Part shown: piece after piece, positions 55,288 to 64,000 of the stretch
How the letters are laid out: each line of letters starts with the position of its first letter
Numbering within the stretch: position 1 is the stretch's first letter
NCBI RefSeq assembly: GCF_042660705.1
Contig: NZ_JBHSUQ010000001.1
DNA length: 64,000 nucleotides
Source: Undibacterium_A arcticum
Lineage (GTDB): Bacteria; Pseudomonadota; Gammaproteobacteria; Burkholderiales; Burkholderiaceae_D
Reading direction: 5' to 3' (one strand)
Translations under genes and position numbers: made by a program
Notes under the pieces: model-generated
Seen by the model: the letters and a program-made list of their open reading frames with translations, nothing else
Database searches by the model: none
Told to the model about the DNA's origin: nothing

Positions 55288-56268
55288 TCAGGAAATCTCG
55301 GCCACCCGGTGACAGGCCACCAGTCGGCCTTCAAATGGCAGCAGTGCCGGAATCTCGTGGCGGCAGCGCTCGATCGCATACGGGCAGCGGTTGTTGAACG
55401 CGCAACCGGGCGGCGGTGCCAGCGGCGACGGCAGTTCGCCTTTCAGCATGATTTTCTGCTGGCGTTGCGCCGGGTTGATGCGCGGCGTGCTCGCCAGCAG
55501 TGCCTTGGTGTAAGGATGCAGCGGGCGGCTGAAGATTTCCTGCTTGCTGCCGTGTTCGACGGTCTTGCCAAGATACATGACCAGCACCTCGTCGGCAATA
55601 TGTTCGACCACCGCCAGATTGTGCGAAATGAACAGATAGGCAACGCCTGACGCCTGCTGCAAATCCATCAGCAGGTTCAGCACCTGGGCCTGGATCGACA
55701 CGTCGAGCGCCGAAACCGGCTCGTCGGCGACGATCACTTTCGGATCGAGCATCAGCGCGCGCGCAATTGCAATGCGCTGGCGCTGGCCGCCGGAGAACAT
55801 GTGCGGATAGCGGCCATAAAATTCCGGGCGCAAGCCGACCTTCGCCATCATCGCCTGCGCCTTGGCGGCACGCTCAGTCTTGCTCAGGCTGGTATTGATG
55901 ATCAGCGGCTCCTCCAGCATCGCGCCGACTTTTTTGCGCGGATTCAGGCTGGCATATGGATTCTGGAACACCATCTGTACCAGTGGACGTACTTTTTTCA
56001 GCTCGGCCTTGCTGGCGCGGGCAATATTGGCGCCGTCCATCCATAGCTCACCACCGCTGGGCGGCTCGATCATCGTGATCTGGCGCGCCAGGGTCGACTT
56101 GCCGCAGCCGGATTCGCCCACCACGGCCAATGTCTTGCCGCGCGTCAGCGTAAACGAGACACCGTCGAGCGCGCGCGCCGTGGCCTTCGGCTTCATCCAG
56201 CCTTGCGACACGCTATAGTATTTGGCGAGACTCTTCGCTTCCAGCAGAATGTTCGGATTACTCATCAT
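55288..56268 (-). CDS. dppF: Dipeptide ABC transporter ATP-binding protein DppF
   Basis: A 326-residue ATPase with Walker A GESGCGKSTL, signature MFSGGQRQRIAIARAL, Walker B VIVADEPVSALD and the C-terminal oligopeptide-transporter tail containing CAFNNRCPYAIERC, whose cysteines may bind an iron-sulfur cluster. It pairs with DppD as the heterodimeric motor. The ATG at 56268 overlaps the dppD stop codon. It is last in dppABCDF. Confidence 0.95.
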   Translation of the reverse strand: MMSNPNILLEAKSLAKYYSVSQGWMKPKATARALDGVSFTLTRGKTLAVVGESGCGKSTLARQITMIEPPSGGELWMDGANIARASKAELKKVRPLVQMVFQNPYASLNPRKKVGAMLEEPLIINTSLSKTERAAKAQAMMAKVGLRPEFYGRYPHMFSGGQRQRIAIARALMLDPKVIVADEPVSALDVSIQAQVLNLLMDLQQASGVAYLFISHNLAVVEHIADEVLVMYLGKTVEHGSKQEIFSRPLHPYTKALLASTPRINPAQRQQKIMLKGELPSPLAPPPGCAFNNRCPYAIERCRHEIPALLPFEGRLVACHRVAEIS

Positions 56269-57269
56269 GCAGCCTTCTGTTGTGACCACTGGTTGGTTGG
56301 GTGGCCAGCACGGTCCAGCGGAAAATGGCAGCGCACCTTGGCGACGGCATCGCCTTCCAGCGCCGGCCGCAGCTCGCGGCACTTGTCGGTGGCATAGGCG
56401 CAACGCGGGCTCAGCAGGCAGCCGCTCGGCCGGTCGTATTGCCCGGGCACGACGCCGGGTATGGTTTGCAGGCGGTCGCGACCGATATTGTGTTCCGGCA
56501 GCGAGGCCAGCAGTGCCTGGGTGTAGGGATGCTTAGGTGCGTTAAAGATGTCCGGCACCAGGCCGGTCTCGACCACCTGACCAGCATACATCACCACCAC
56601 GCGCTGTGCTGTCTGCGCGACCACCGACAGGTCATGCGTGATCAGCATCAGGGCCATGCCGCGCTCGCGTTGCAACTGCAGCAGCAGGTCCAGCATCTGG
56701 GCCTGCACCGTGACGTCGAGCGCGGTGGTTGGCTCATCGGCGATCAGCAACTTGGGATTGCAGGCAATCGCAATCGCCACCATCACGCGCTGGCACATGC
56801 CGCCTGAAAGTTGGTGCGGGTAGGCGTCGAGCCGGTGCTCAGGATCGGGAATGTCGACCTGCTTGAGCAGCGCCAGCGCCTTGGCACGCATTTCCTTCTT
56901 CGATCCGCCCTGATGCACGCGCAAGGTCTCGATCAATTGATCGGCCACCGTAAAGCACGGATTCAGGCTGGTCATCGGATCCTGGAAAATCATCGCGATG
57001 TCTTTGCCGAGCAGGCCGCGCCGCTCCTTGTCCTTCATGCCAAGCAGGTCGCGCCCTTCGAACGCCATCCGGTCAGCCTTGACCCGGCCCGGATAGTCGA
57101 TCAGGCCCATCAGGGCCAGCGACGTGACGCTTTTGCCGGAGCCGGATTCGCCGACGATGCCGACCACTTCGCCTTGCTCGATGCTCAGATCGAGGCCATC
57201 GACCGCCTTGAACGGCGCACCCTCGGAGCCGAACTCAACGCGCAGGTTTTTGATTTCTAGCAGTGCCAT
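56265..57269 (-). CDS. dppD: Dipeptide ABC transporter ATP-binding protein DppD
   Basis: A 334-residue ATPase with Walker A GESGSGKSVT, signature LSGGMCQRVMVAIAIA, Walker B LLIADEPTTALDV and the C-terminal segment CLLSPRCAYATDKC with the family cysteines. It starts 10 bp after dppC and overlaps dppF by four bases. Confidence 0.95.
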   Translation of the reverse strand: MALLEIKNLRVEFGSEGAPFKAVDGLDLSIEQGEVVGIVGESGSGKSVTSLALMGLIDYPGRVKADRMAFEGRDLLGMKDKERRGLLGKDIAMIFQDPMTSLNPCFTVADQLIETLRVHQGGSKKEMRAKALALLKQVDIPDPEHRLDAYPHQLSGGMCQRVMVAIAIACNPKLLIADEPTTALDVTVQAQMLDLLLQLQRERGMALMLITHDLSVVAQTAQRVVVMYAGQVVETGLVPDIFNAPKHPYTQALLASLPEHNIGRDRLQTIPGVVPGQYDRPSGCLLSPRCAYATDKCRELRPALEGDAVAKVRCHFPLDRAGHPTNQWSQQKAA

Positions 57270-57279
57270 TATCGATTCG

Positions 57280-58215
57280 CTATCGTTTCAGTTTCGGGTC
57301 GAGCGCGTCGCGCAGTCCGTCACCCATCAGGTTGAATGCCAGCACCGAGATCAGAATCGCCAGGCCCGGGAAGGTCACGACCCACCATGCGCTCAGGATG
57401 AACTCACGTGCATCGGCCAGCATCGCGCCCCATTCCGGCGTCGGCGGTTGCGCGCCAAGGCCGAGAAAGCCGAGTGCCGCGGCATCCAGGATGGCACTGG
57501 AAAACCCGAGCGTGGCCTGCACGATCAACGGTGCAGCACAGTTCGGCAGCACGCAATTAAACATGATGCGAAAGGTGCCGGCGCCGGCGATACGGGAAGC
57601 ACTGACATAATCTTTCGACATTTCACCGATCACGGCGGCACGCGTCAGGCGTGCAAAATGCGGCAGCATCACGATCGCGATCGCGTACATCGCGTTCATC
57701 AGGCCAGGCCCGAGGATTGCCACCACGGCAACTGCCAGCAGCAGGCTGGGAAGCGCCAGCATGATGTCCATCAAGCGCATGATCGCGACTTCGATGACGC
57801 CGCGATAGTAGCCTGCCAACAATCCAAACACGATGCCAAAAGCCAGCGACAGCGTTACCGAGACCAGGCCAAACATCAGCGACAGCCGGGTGCCGTAGAT
57901 CAGGCGCGACAGGATATCGCGGCCGACCGGATCGGTGCCCAAAATGAACTTGCTGCTGCCGCCGTCCTGCCACACCGGTGGCACCAGCGTGGCATCGCGG
58001 AATTGCTCGGCCGCCGTATGCGGCGCCACTAGATCGGCCAGAATTGCCAGCAGGAGCACGATGCAGACCACGGCGAGGCCGATCACCGCACCGCGGTTCT
58101 GGCGGAAGTAGTCCCACATTTCACGCAACGGATGCGGTGGCGCGCTAGGTGCCGTACCAGATGCCGCCACAGGCATTGCCGGGCGTGCCGGAGGCGTGAT
58201 AGTTGTGTTGCTCAT
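57280..58215 (-). CDS. dppC: Dipeptide ABC transporter permease DppC
   Basis: A 311-residue inner-membrane permease with an N-terminal cytoplasmic stretch rich in Pro and Ala, six membrane segments and the ATPase-coupling EAA loop near SRIAGAGTFRIMFNCVLPNCAAP. HPLREMWDYFRQNRGAVIG precedes TM1 as in other DppC/OppC proteins. ATGA overlap with dppB. Confidence 0.93.
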   Translation of the reverse strand: MSNTTITPPARPAMPVAASGTAPSAPPHPLREMWDYFRQNRGAVIGLAVVCIVLLLAILADLVAPHTAAEQFRDATLVPPVWQDGGSSKFILGTDPVGRDILSRLIYGTRLSLMFGLVSVTLSLAFGIVFGLLAGYYRGVIEVAIMRLMDIMLALPSLLLAVAVVAILGPGLMNAMYAIAIVMLPHFARLTRAAVIGEMSKDYVSASRIAGAGTFRIMFNCVLPNCAAPLIVQATLGFSSAILDAAALGFLGLGAQPPTPEWGAMLADAREFILSAWWVVTFPGLAILISVLAFNLMGDGLRDALDPKLKR

Positions 58216-59222
58216 GATTTATGGCTGATGCGTGGATTGATGACGCCGTACAGGACATCGACAAGCAGATTGACCACGATGATGATGGTCGCCGACAGCA
58301 GGATACCGCCCTGCACCACCGGATAATCGCGACGATGGATCGCCTCCACCAGCCACTTACCGATGCCGGGCCAGGCAAAGATCGATTCGGTCAGGATCGC
58401 GCCGGCCAGCATGGTGCCGACTTGGAGGCCGATGATGGTGACTACCGGAATCAGCGCGTTGCGCAAGGCGTGCACGCCGATCACGCGCCAGCGCGACAGG
58501 CCCTTGGCGCGGGCGGTACGGACATAGTCCTCGCGCAATACTTCCAACATCGCCGAGCGCGTCATGCGCGCAATCACCGCCAGCGGGATGGTACCGAGCG
58601 CGATGGCCGGCAGGATGAGATGAGAAGCGGCGGACTTGAATGCGCCCGGCTCACCGGACAGCAGGCTGTCGATCAGCATGAAGCCGGTCACCGGCTGCAG
58701 GTCGTACAGGATATCGATGCGGCCCGACACCGGGGTCCAGCCCAGCGTCACCGAGAACAGCAGGATCAGCAGCAGTGCCCACCAGAAAATCGGCATCGAG
58801 TAGCCGGTCAGCGAGCCGCCCATCACCGAATAATCGAGAAAGGTATTGCGCTTCAACGCGGCCAGGATGCCGGCCGGCAGGCCGATCACCAGCGCCAGCA
58901 GCATCGCGCAGGTCGACAGTTCGAGCGTGGCTGGAAACAGTGACAGGAATTCGCGCAGCACCGGCTCGTGGGTGGTGATCGATGCACCGAGATCACCCTT
59001 GAAGACATGGCCGAGATAATCGAAATATTGGGCGTACAGTGGCTGGTCGAGGCCGAATTCATGTACCAGCTGGGCGTAGCGCGCCGGTTCCATGCCGCGC
59101 TCACCGGACATGGCTTCGACGGCGTCGCCGGGAATCAGATGGATCAGCGCAAACACAAGTAGCGTTATGCCGAGAAAGGTCGGAATGACCAATCCCGCAC
59201 GACGCAGGAGGAATCCAAACAT
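58212..59222 (-). CDS. dppB: Dipeptide ABC transporter permease DppB
   Basis: A 336-residue inner-membrane permease with six membrane segments, the N-terminal LLRRAGLVIPTFLGITLLVFAL segment typical of the DppB/OppB group, and the coupling loop RTARAKGLSRWRVIGVHALRNALIP (about residue 240, read here in parts). It lies 244 bp after dppA, a gap that contains a 12-bp hairpin. Confidence 0.94.
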   Translation of the reverse strand: MFGFLLRRAGLVIPTFLGITLLVFALIHLIPGDAVEAMSGERGMEPARYAQLVHEFGLDQPLYAQYFDYLGHVFKGDLGASITTHEPVLREFLSLFPATLELSTCAMLLALVIGLPAGILAALKRNTFLDYSVMGGSLTGYSMPIFWWALLLILLFSVTLGWTPVSGRIDILYDLQPVTGFMLIDSLLSGEPGAFKSAASHLILPAIALGTIPLAVIARMTRSAMLEVLREDYVRTARAKGLSRWRVIGVHALRNALIPVVTIIGLQVGTMLAGAILTESIFAWPGIGKWLVEAIHRRDYPVVQGGILLSATIIIVVNLLVDVLYGVINPRISHKS

Positions 59223-59353
59223 TGAGTTACCCTGTTCGATTGATGGTTGAGCAGCAACTACAGCAGTAGCCAGCCTTGTGGGCCGCTACCAGTTCAATAG
59301 GCGCGCAGTACCCGAAGTACCCATCGGGATAGGATGGATAAGGGCATTGACGC

Positions 59354-59390
59354 CACCGCCGGGCGATCGCGATCGATCCGCCCGGCGGTG
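59354..59390 (-). promoter_or_regulatory. Intercistronic hairpin between dppA and dppB
   Basis: CACCGCCGGGCG and CGCCCGGCGGTG form a perfect 12-bp stem with a 13-base loop and no T run. In this position such structures protect the binding-protein mRNA and reduce expression of the permease genes. Confidence 0.7.
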
Positions 59391-59466
59391 CAGCATGATA
59401 ACGGATGATCGCTCCGCCGTCACCATGCTTGCAACTTCTAGCGCTTGAGCAAGGCGCCGGTCCGGC

Positions 59467-61075
59467 TTACTTGAGCAGATCGACCTTGTCGAAATAATGG
59501 TGGGATGTCGCATCCATCTTGAAGCCGACCACTTCCTTGCGCACCGGCGTATACCGGACCGAATTTGCGATGTAGATCACCGGTGCTTCTTCGTGCGCGA
59601 TTTCCTGGGCCTTTTCATAGAACTTGGCGCGCTCGCCCTGTTTCGGCGTGGTTTTGGCCTTCTGGAACTGGTCCTCGAAATCCTTGTTGCACCAGCGCGA
59701 GACGTTGCCGCCACCCTTGACCGCTTCGCAGGAAAGGATCGGGCCGAAGAAATTGTCCGGATCGCCATTGTCGCCGGACCAGCCGAACATCATCGCATGC
59801 TGCTCGCCGGTCTTGCTGCGCTTGCGGTATTCGGTCCATTCATAGGTGGTCAGCTTGGTCTTGACGCCGATCTTGGCCCAGTCGGCCTGGATCAGTTCGG
59901 CCATCCGTTTGCCGTCCGGGTTGTAAGGACGGCTGACCGGCAGATACCACAGCTCGACTTCGGTGCCGTTCGGATAGCCGCCCTTGGCCAGCAGTTCCTT
60001 GGCCTTCGCGACATCGTAGGGATAATCCTTGACCTGGTCGTTGAAGCCCCACATGGTCGGCGGAATCAAATTCTTGGCCGGATGGCCGGCGCCCTGGAAC
60101 ACCGTTTCAGGATCGTTGACTTGTCGATCGCCATGCTCAACGCCTGGCGCACGAATTTGTTGTCAAACGGCTTTTTCTCGACGTTGAAGGCCACATAGCC
60201 GATATTCAGGCCTTCCTTGACTTGCAAGTTGATGGCGGGGTCGGTCTTCATGGTGGCGATGTCGGCTGGTTTCGGGAACGCCATCACATGGCATTCGCCT
60301 GCCTTCAGCTTGGCGTAGCGCACCGAGGCGTCCGGGGTGATCGCGTACACCAGATTATCGATCTTCGGGCGGCCATCCCAGTACTGGTCGAAGGCCTTGT
60401 AGCGAATGATCGCGTCCTTCTGGTAAGACGCCAACTGGAAGGCGCCAGTCCCGATCGGCTCGCGATCGACCGTATCGGGCGTTCCGGCCGCCTTCATCTT
60501 GTCGGCATATTCCGCCGACAGGATCGAGGCGAAATCCATCGCCATATTGGCGAGGAACGGCGCTTCAGGATGCTTCAGCTTGAAGCGCACGGTTTGGTCG
60601 TCGACCTTTTCCAGCTTGTCGACAATCTTGCTCATGCCCATGTCTTCAAAATAGGCAAAGGTCTGGCCGGCCGCCAGTTTATGGTACGGGTGACTCGGAT
60701 CGGCCATCCGGTTGTAGGTAACAGCACATCGTCGGCATTGAAGTCGCGGGTCGGCTTGAATTTCGCGCTGCTGTGGAACTTGACGCCCTTGCGCAGCTTG
60801 AACGTGTAGGTCAGGCCATCCGGCGAGACGTCCCACGAATCGGCCAAGGCAGGAACGATGTTGAGGTTGCCACGGTCAAACTCGACCAGACGGTTGTACA
60901 TCGGCACCGACGACGCATCATGCGTGGTGCCGGTCGTGAAAAGCTGGGGATTAAAACCTTCGGGGCTGCCTTCCGAGCAAAACACCAGGGTTTTTGCTGC
61001 GACAGCCATGCCGGCATACGCGCACAGGATGGCGACCAGGCCGGTCTTGAGAATTAGTGAGCCATTTTTTAGCAT
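59467..61075 (-). CDS. dppA: Dipeptide-binding protein DppA (two frameshifts in sequence)
   Basis: Periplasmic dipeptide/haem-binding protein, 536 residues when repaired (E. coli 535). Residues 1-26 form a Sec signal peptide ending AVA before AKTLVFCSEGSPEGFNPQLF. Conserved stretches are DASSVPMYNRLVEFDRGN, AMDFASILSAEYADKM, PPTMWGFNDQVKDYPYD and GWSGDNGDPDNFFGP. One base is missing at 60720-60721 (giving DDVLFTYNRM) and one at 60105-60107 (giving STILKTVFQGAG), both in short homopolymers. It is the first gene of dppABCDF. Long AT-poor upstream gap, with no operator recognised. Confidence 0.95.
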
Positions 61076-61673
61076 TCTCTTATATCTCCATGGATGGCGA
61101 TCAACTCGTTCGAGTTGGTCGCGGAACTTAATATATGAATCCGTCTGAATGCGCCACTGTCCCCGGCGTCGGAATTCACCCTAAGCTTGCATTGTGTACC
61201 AGAAGATATGAATTTGTATATTTGTATTGCACCGTAGCAGGCCCGGCGCTTGGTCGCGCGCAAGCCAGAAAAAAACATGTGCCGGCACGATCTGCTGCGA
61301 TCACGCCAATTTGCCGCCAATTGCCCGGCGTTAATGTGGAGTTTGGCGCTCCGGAAAGCGCCGCCGGGCGCCGGATTCGCCGGCTGGCCTGGCTTCCCTC
61401 CACTGCTTCGGAATTGGGCCGCAGTGGAAGCTGATCGGATGCATCGGGGCTGCAGCCGCATCGACTTGATGGTTTGCGCGCCGGCGCGCCGACTTGCAGC
61501 AATGACAACTGGCGAGATCACTTAATCTGCCCTAGCACGGCATTTCCACCACGTAAGCTGCATATCTGCGAAAATTCAGGCTTATTTTTTGACGCACCGG
61601 CGCGCCGGTTCACGAGACCGGCCGGCAATGGCCGTGACGTCATTCACGTAATTCGCTCTTGTTGGAGATCCCG
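61076..61673. other. Non-coding divergent region between dppA and the decarboxylase
   Basis: No gene is convincing in these 598 bp; the open frames present are GC-driven and match no family. Two 14-bp GC-rich palindromes are present: GCGCGCCGGCGCGC (61476-61489) and ACCGGCGCGCCGGT (61596-61609), the second 65 bp before the decarboxylase ATG. It must contain both promoters. Confidence 0.5.
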
Positions 61674-63924
61674 ATGAAATTCCGCTTCCCCATCGTCATC
61701 ATCGACGAAGATTTCCGTTCCGAAAACACTTCCGGCCTCGGCATACGCGCGCTAGCGGATGCCATGGAGAAAGAGGGGATGGAGGTGCTGGGTGTGACCA
61801 GCTACGGCGATTTGTCGCAATTCGCGCAGCAGCAATCGCGCGCCTCGGCTTTCATTTTGTCGATCGACGACGAAGAATTCGGCGGCGGCACCGATGAAGA
61901 AACCGATCACGCGCTGAAATCCCTGCGCGCGTTCGTCGAAGAAATCCGTTACAAGAACGCCGACATCCCGATCTATCTGTACGGCGAAACCCGCACTTCG
62001 CGCCATATTCCCAACGATATCCTGCGCGAACTGCATGGCTTCATTCACATGTTCGAGGACACGCCGGAATTCGTCGCGCGCCATATCATCCGCGAAGCCA
62101 AATCGTATCTGGATGGCTTGGCGCCGCCCTTCTTCCGCGCACTCGTGCATTATGCGAATGACGGTTCTTACTCCTGGCATTGCCCCGGCCATTCGGGCGG
62201 CGTGGCGTTTGAAATCGCCTATCGGCCAGATGTTCCACCAGTTTTTCGGCGAGAACATGCTGCGCGCCGACGTCTGCAATGCGGTCGAAGAGCTCGGCCA
62301 GTTGCTCGACCACACCGGCCCGGTTGCGGCATCCGAGCGCAACGCAGCGCGCATCTTCAATGCCGACCATTGTTATTTCGTCACCAACGGCACCAGCACC
62401 AGCAACAAGATGGTGTGGCACTCGACCGTCGCGCCGGGCGACATCGTGGTGGTCGACCGCAACTGCCACAAGTCGATCCTGCACTCGATCATCATGTGCG
62501 GTGCGATCCCGGTATTTTTGATGCCGACCCGCAACCACCTCGGCATCATCGGGCCGATTCCGCTGGAAGAATTCACGCCGGAAAGCATTGCGCGCAAGAT
62601 CGAAGCCAATCCGTTTGCGCGTGAAGCCACCAACAAGAAGCCGCGCATCCTGACCATCACGCAATCGACCTACGACGGCGTGATCTACAACGTCGAGACG
62701 CTCAGAGAAATGCTGGACGGCAAAATTGACACCCTGCATTTCGACGAAGCGTGGTTGCCGCATGCGACCTTCCACGATTTCTACAAGGACATGCATGCGA
62801 TCGGTCGCGACCGCCCGCGCGCCAAGGAATCGATGATCTTCTCGACCCAATCGACGCACAAGCTGCTGGCCGGATTGTCGCAGGCGTCGCAGATCCTGGT
62901 ACGCGAATCGGAGTCGGTCAAGCTCGATCAGGACGCCTTCAATGAAGCCTATCTGATGCACACCTCGACCTCGCCGCAGTATGCGATCATCGCCTCGTGC
63001 GACGTGGCCGCCGCGATGATGGAAGCACCGGGCGGTACCGCGCTGGTCGAAGAGTCGATCCTGGAAGCGCTCGACTTCCGGCGCGCGATGAAGAAGATCG
63101 ATCAGGAATGGGGCAAGGACTGGTGGTTCCAGGTATGGGGACCGGACAATTTCTCCGAAGACGGCATTGGCTCGCGCGAAGACTGGATGATCAATGCCGA
63201 GGACGACTGGCACGGGTTTGGCAAGTTGGCGCCGGGTTTCAACATGCTCGACCCGATCAAGGCGACCGTGGTCACGCCCGGACTGTCGCTGGACGGCAAG
63301 TTCGGCGAAACCGGCATCCCGGCCTCGATCGTCACCAAATACCTGGCCGAACACGGCGTCATCATCGAAAAATGCGGGCTGTATTCATTCTTCATCATGT
63401 TCACCATCGGCATCACCAAGGGCCGCTGGAACACACTGCTGACCGCACTGCAGCAGTTCAAGGACGACTACGACAAGAACCAGCCGATCTGGCGCATCCT
63501 GCCGGAATTCGCCGCTGCCAACCCGCGCTACGAGCGTATCGGTCTGCGCGACCTGTGCCAGCAGATTCACGACTTCTACAAGGCGTATGACGTAGCGCGT
63601 CTGACTACCGAGATGTACCTGTCGGACATGCAACCGGCGATGAAGCCGTCGGACGCGTTTGCCAAGATGGCGCATCGCGAAATCGACCGCGTGCCGATCG
63701 ACGAACTGGAAGGTCGCATCACCTCGATCCTGCTAACGCCCTACCCGCCGGGCATTCCGCTGCTGATCCCGGGCGAGCGCTTCAACAAGACGATCGTCGA
63801 TTACCTGAAGTTCGCGCGTGACTTCAACGAGCGCTTCCCCGGCTTCGAAACCGATGTACACGGGCTGGTGAAACGCGAAGTGGACGGCAAGCGCGGGTAT
63901 TTTGTGGATTGTGTCCGCCAGTAA
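61674..63924 (+). CDS. Group III PLP-dependent lysine/arginine/ornithine decarboxylase (frameshift in sequence)
   Basis: About 750 residues when repaired. An N-terminal response-regulator-like wing domain (1-125) is followed by the aminotransferase-fold domain: HCPGHSGGVAF near residue 175, FVTNGTSTSNKMVWHST near residue 235, the cofactor Asp in TLHFDEAWLPH near residue 355, and the PLP Lys in STQSTHKLLAGLSQ near residue 395. The frame breaks after GGVAF; TTT at 62208-62210 should be five T, giving GGVAFLKSPIGQMFHQFFGEN. It yields cadaverine, agmatine or putrescine depending on substrate; the choice is not decided here. GGAGAT precedes the ATG. Confidence 0.92.
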
Positions 63925-64000
63925 GCGAAACGCTCTCGATGGTAACGCGCCGGCTGCGTCCGGCCGGTTGCCGTCGCACTCAAATTGATTGCGCAAGCAG

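Noticed and set aside
61069..61521. 150-codon minus-strand ORF upstream of dppA
   Set aside because: Basic, low-complexity translation overlapping the dppA start region; no family resemblance.
61476..61609. GC-rich 14-bp palindromes as operators
   Set aside because: Low-complexity GCGC/CCGG sequence is likely by chance in this composition, and the two do not share a motif; noted only as content of the gap.
62086..63354. 422-codon minus-strand frame opposite the decarboxylase
   Set aside because: Covers the PLP domain of a clear decarboxylase; no independent support.
1..64000. tRNA, rRNA, CRISPR arrays, prophage or complete IS
   Set aside because: No cloverleaf-like, ribosomal or repeat-spacer pattern was seen, and only transposase fragments were found. 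A tRNA scan was not possible by eye at full sensitivity.

Overview
This window is about 64 kb of GC-rich DNA from a betaproteobacterium. Gene content and protein style (PuuD-type urate oxidase, MocR/DUF2917 pair, dppABCDF, a class-III basic amino acid decarboxylase) point to Burkholderiales, probably Oxalobacteraceae; the family assignment is inference. Coding density is high. No rRNA, tRNA, CRISPR array or complete insertion sequence was found.

Layout. 1-4.5 kb: an uncharacterised catabolic divergon with an HAL/PAL-fold ammonia-lyase (cut by the window edge), an allantoate amidohydrolase paralogue, a DAACS symporter and a GntR regulator. 4.5-5.9 kb: an IS remnant and a frameshifted tautomerase. 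5.9-18.2 kb: the purine island, with an M20 hydrolase homologue, puuD, LysR, HIU hydrolase, puuE, a uraD-allC fusion, an NCS2 purine permease, 8-oxoguanine deaminase and a chemoreceptor. 18.3-27.2 kb: a minus-strand operon gcl-hyi-glxR-glycerate 2-kinase-pyk-urea transporter with a divergent LysR gene. 28-29.5 kb: an AzgA-type purine permease. 29.8-38.5 kb: a tetronate (L-threonate/D-erythronate) operon ltnD-otnK-otnC-otnI-denD that continues into a DJ-1 protein and a two-domain methylglyoxal synthase, with an MFS transporter and a GntR regulator. 38.8-42.8 kb: a MocR regulator divergent from DUF2917, a threonine dehydratase-like enzyme and an EamA exporter. 42.9-55.2 kb: mostly housekeeping (htpG, DUF962, DNA-deoxyinosine glycosylase, FAH hydrolases, zeta GST, DUF349, hemerythrin-like, Nudix, YcaQ, GNAT). 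55.3-61.1 kb: dppABCDF. 61.7-63.9 kb: a lysine/arginine/ornithine decarboxylase.

How it works together. 8-oxoguanine deaminase and the permease supply urate. PuuD, HIU hydrolase, UraD, PuuE and AllC carry it through allantoin to ureidoglycolate, and a candidate ureidoglycolate lyase lies at 46.4 kb. Glyoxylate then goes through Gcl, GlxR and glycerate 2-kinase to 2-phosphoglycerate, and Pyk makes pyruvate; urea can cross the membrane through the UT-family channel. The tetronate operon ends at DHAP, the substrate of the methylglyoxal synthase beside it.

Sequence quality matters here. Thirteen genes carry frameshifts at sixteen sites, and fifteen of these are best explained by one or two bases missing from a short homopolymer (usually A/T runs left at exactly three bases). 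I therefore treat these as intact genes with sequence errors, not as pseudogenes. The most interesting signals are the tetronate operon joined to methylglyoxal genes, a 117-bp MITE-like element with TTAG duplications exactly at the pyk stop codon, a pyk 3'-end copy beyond the urea transporter, a purine-island chemoreceptor, and the HAL-like/AllC-like divergon.
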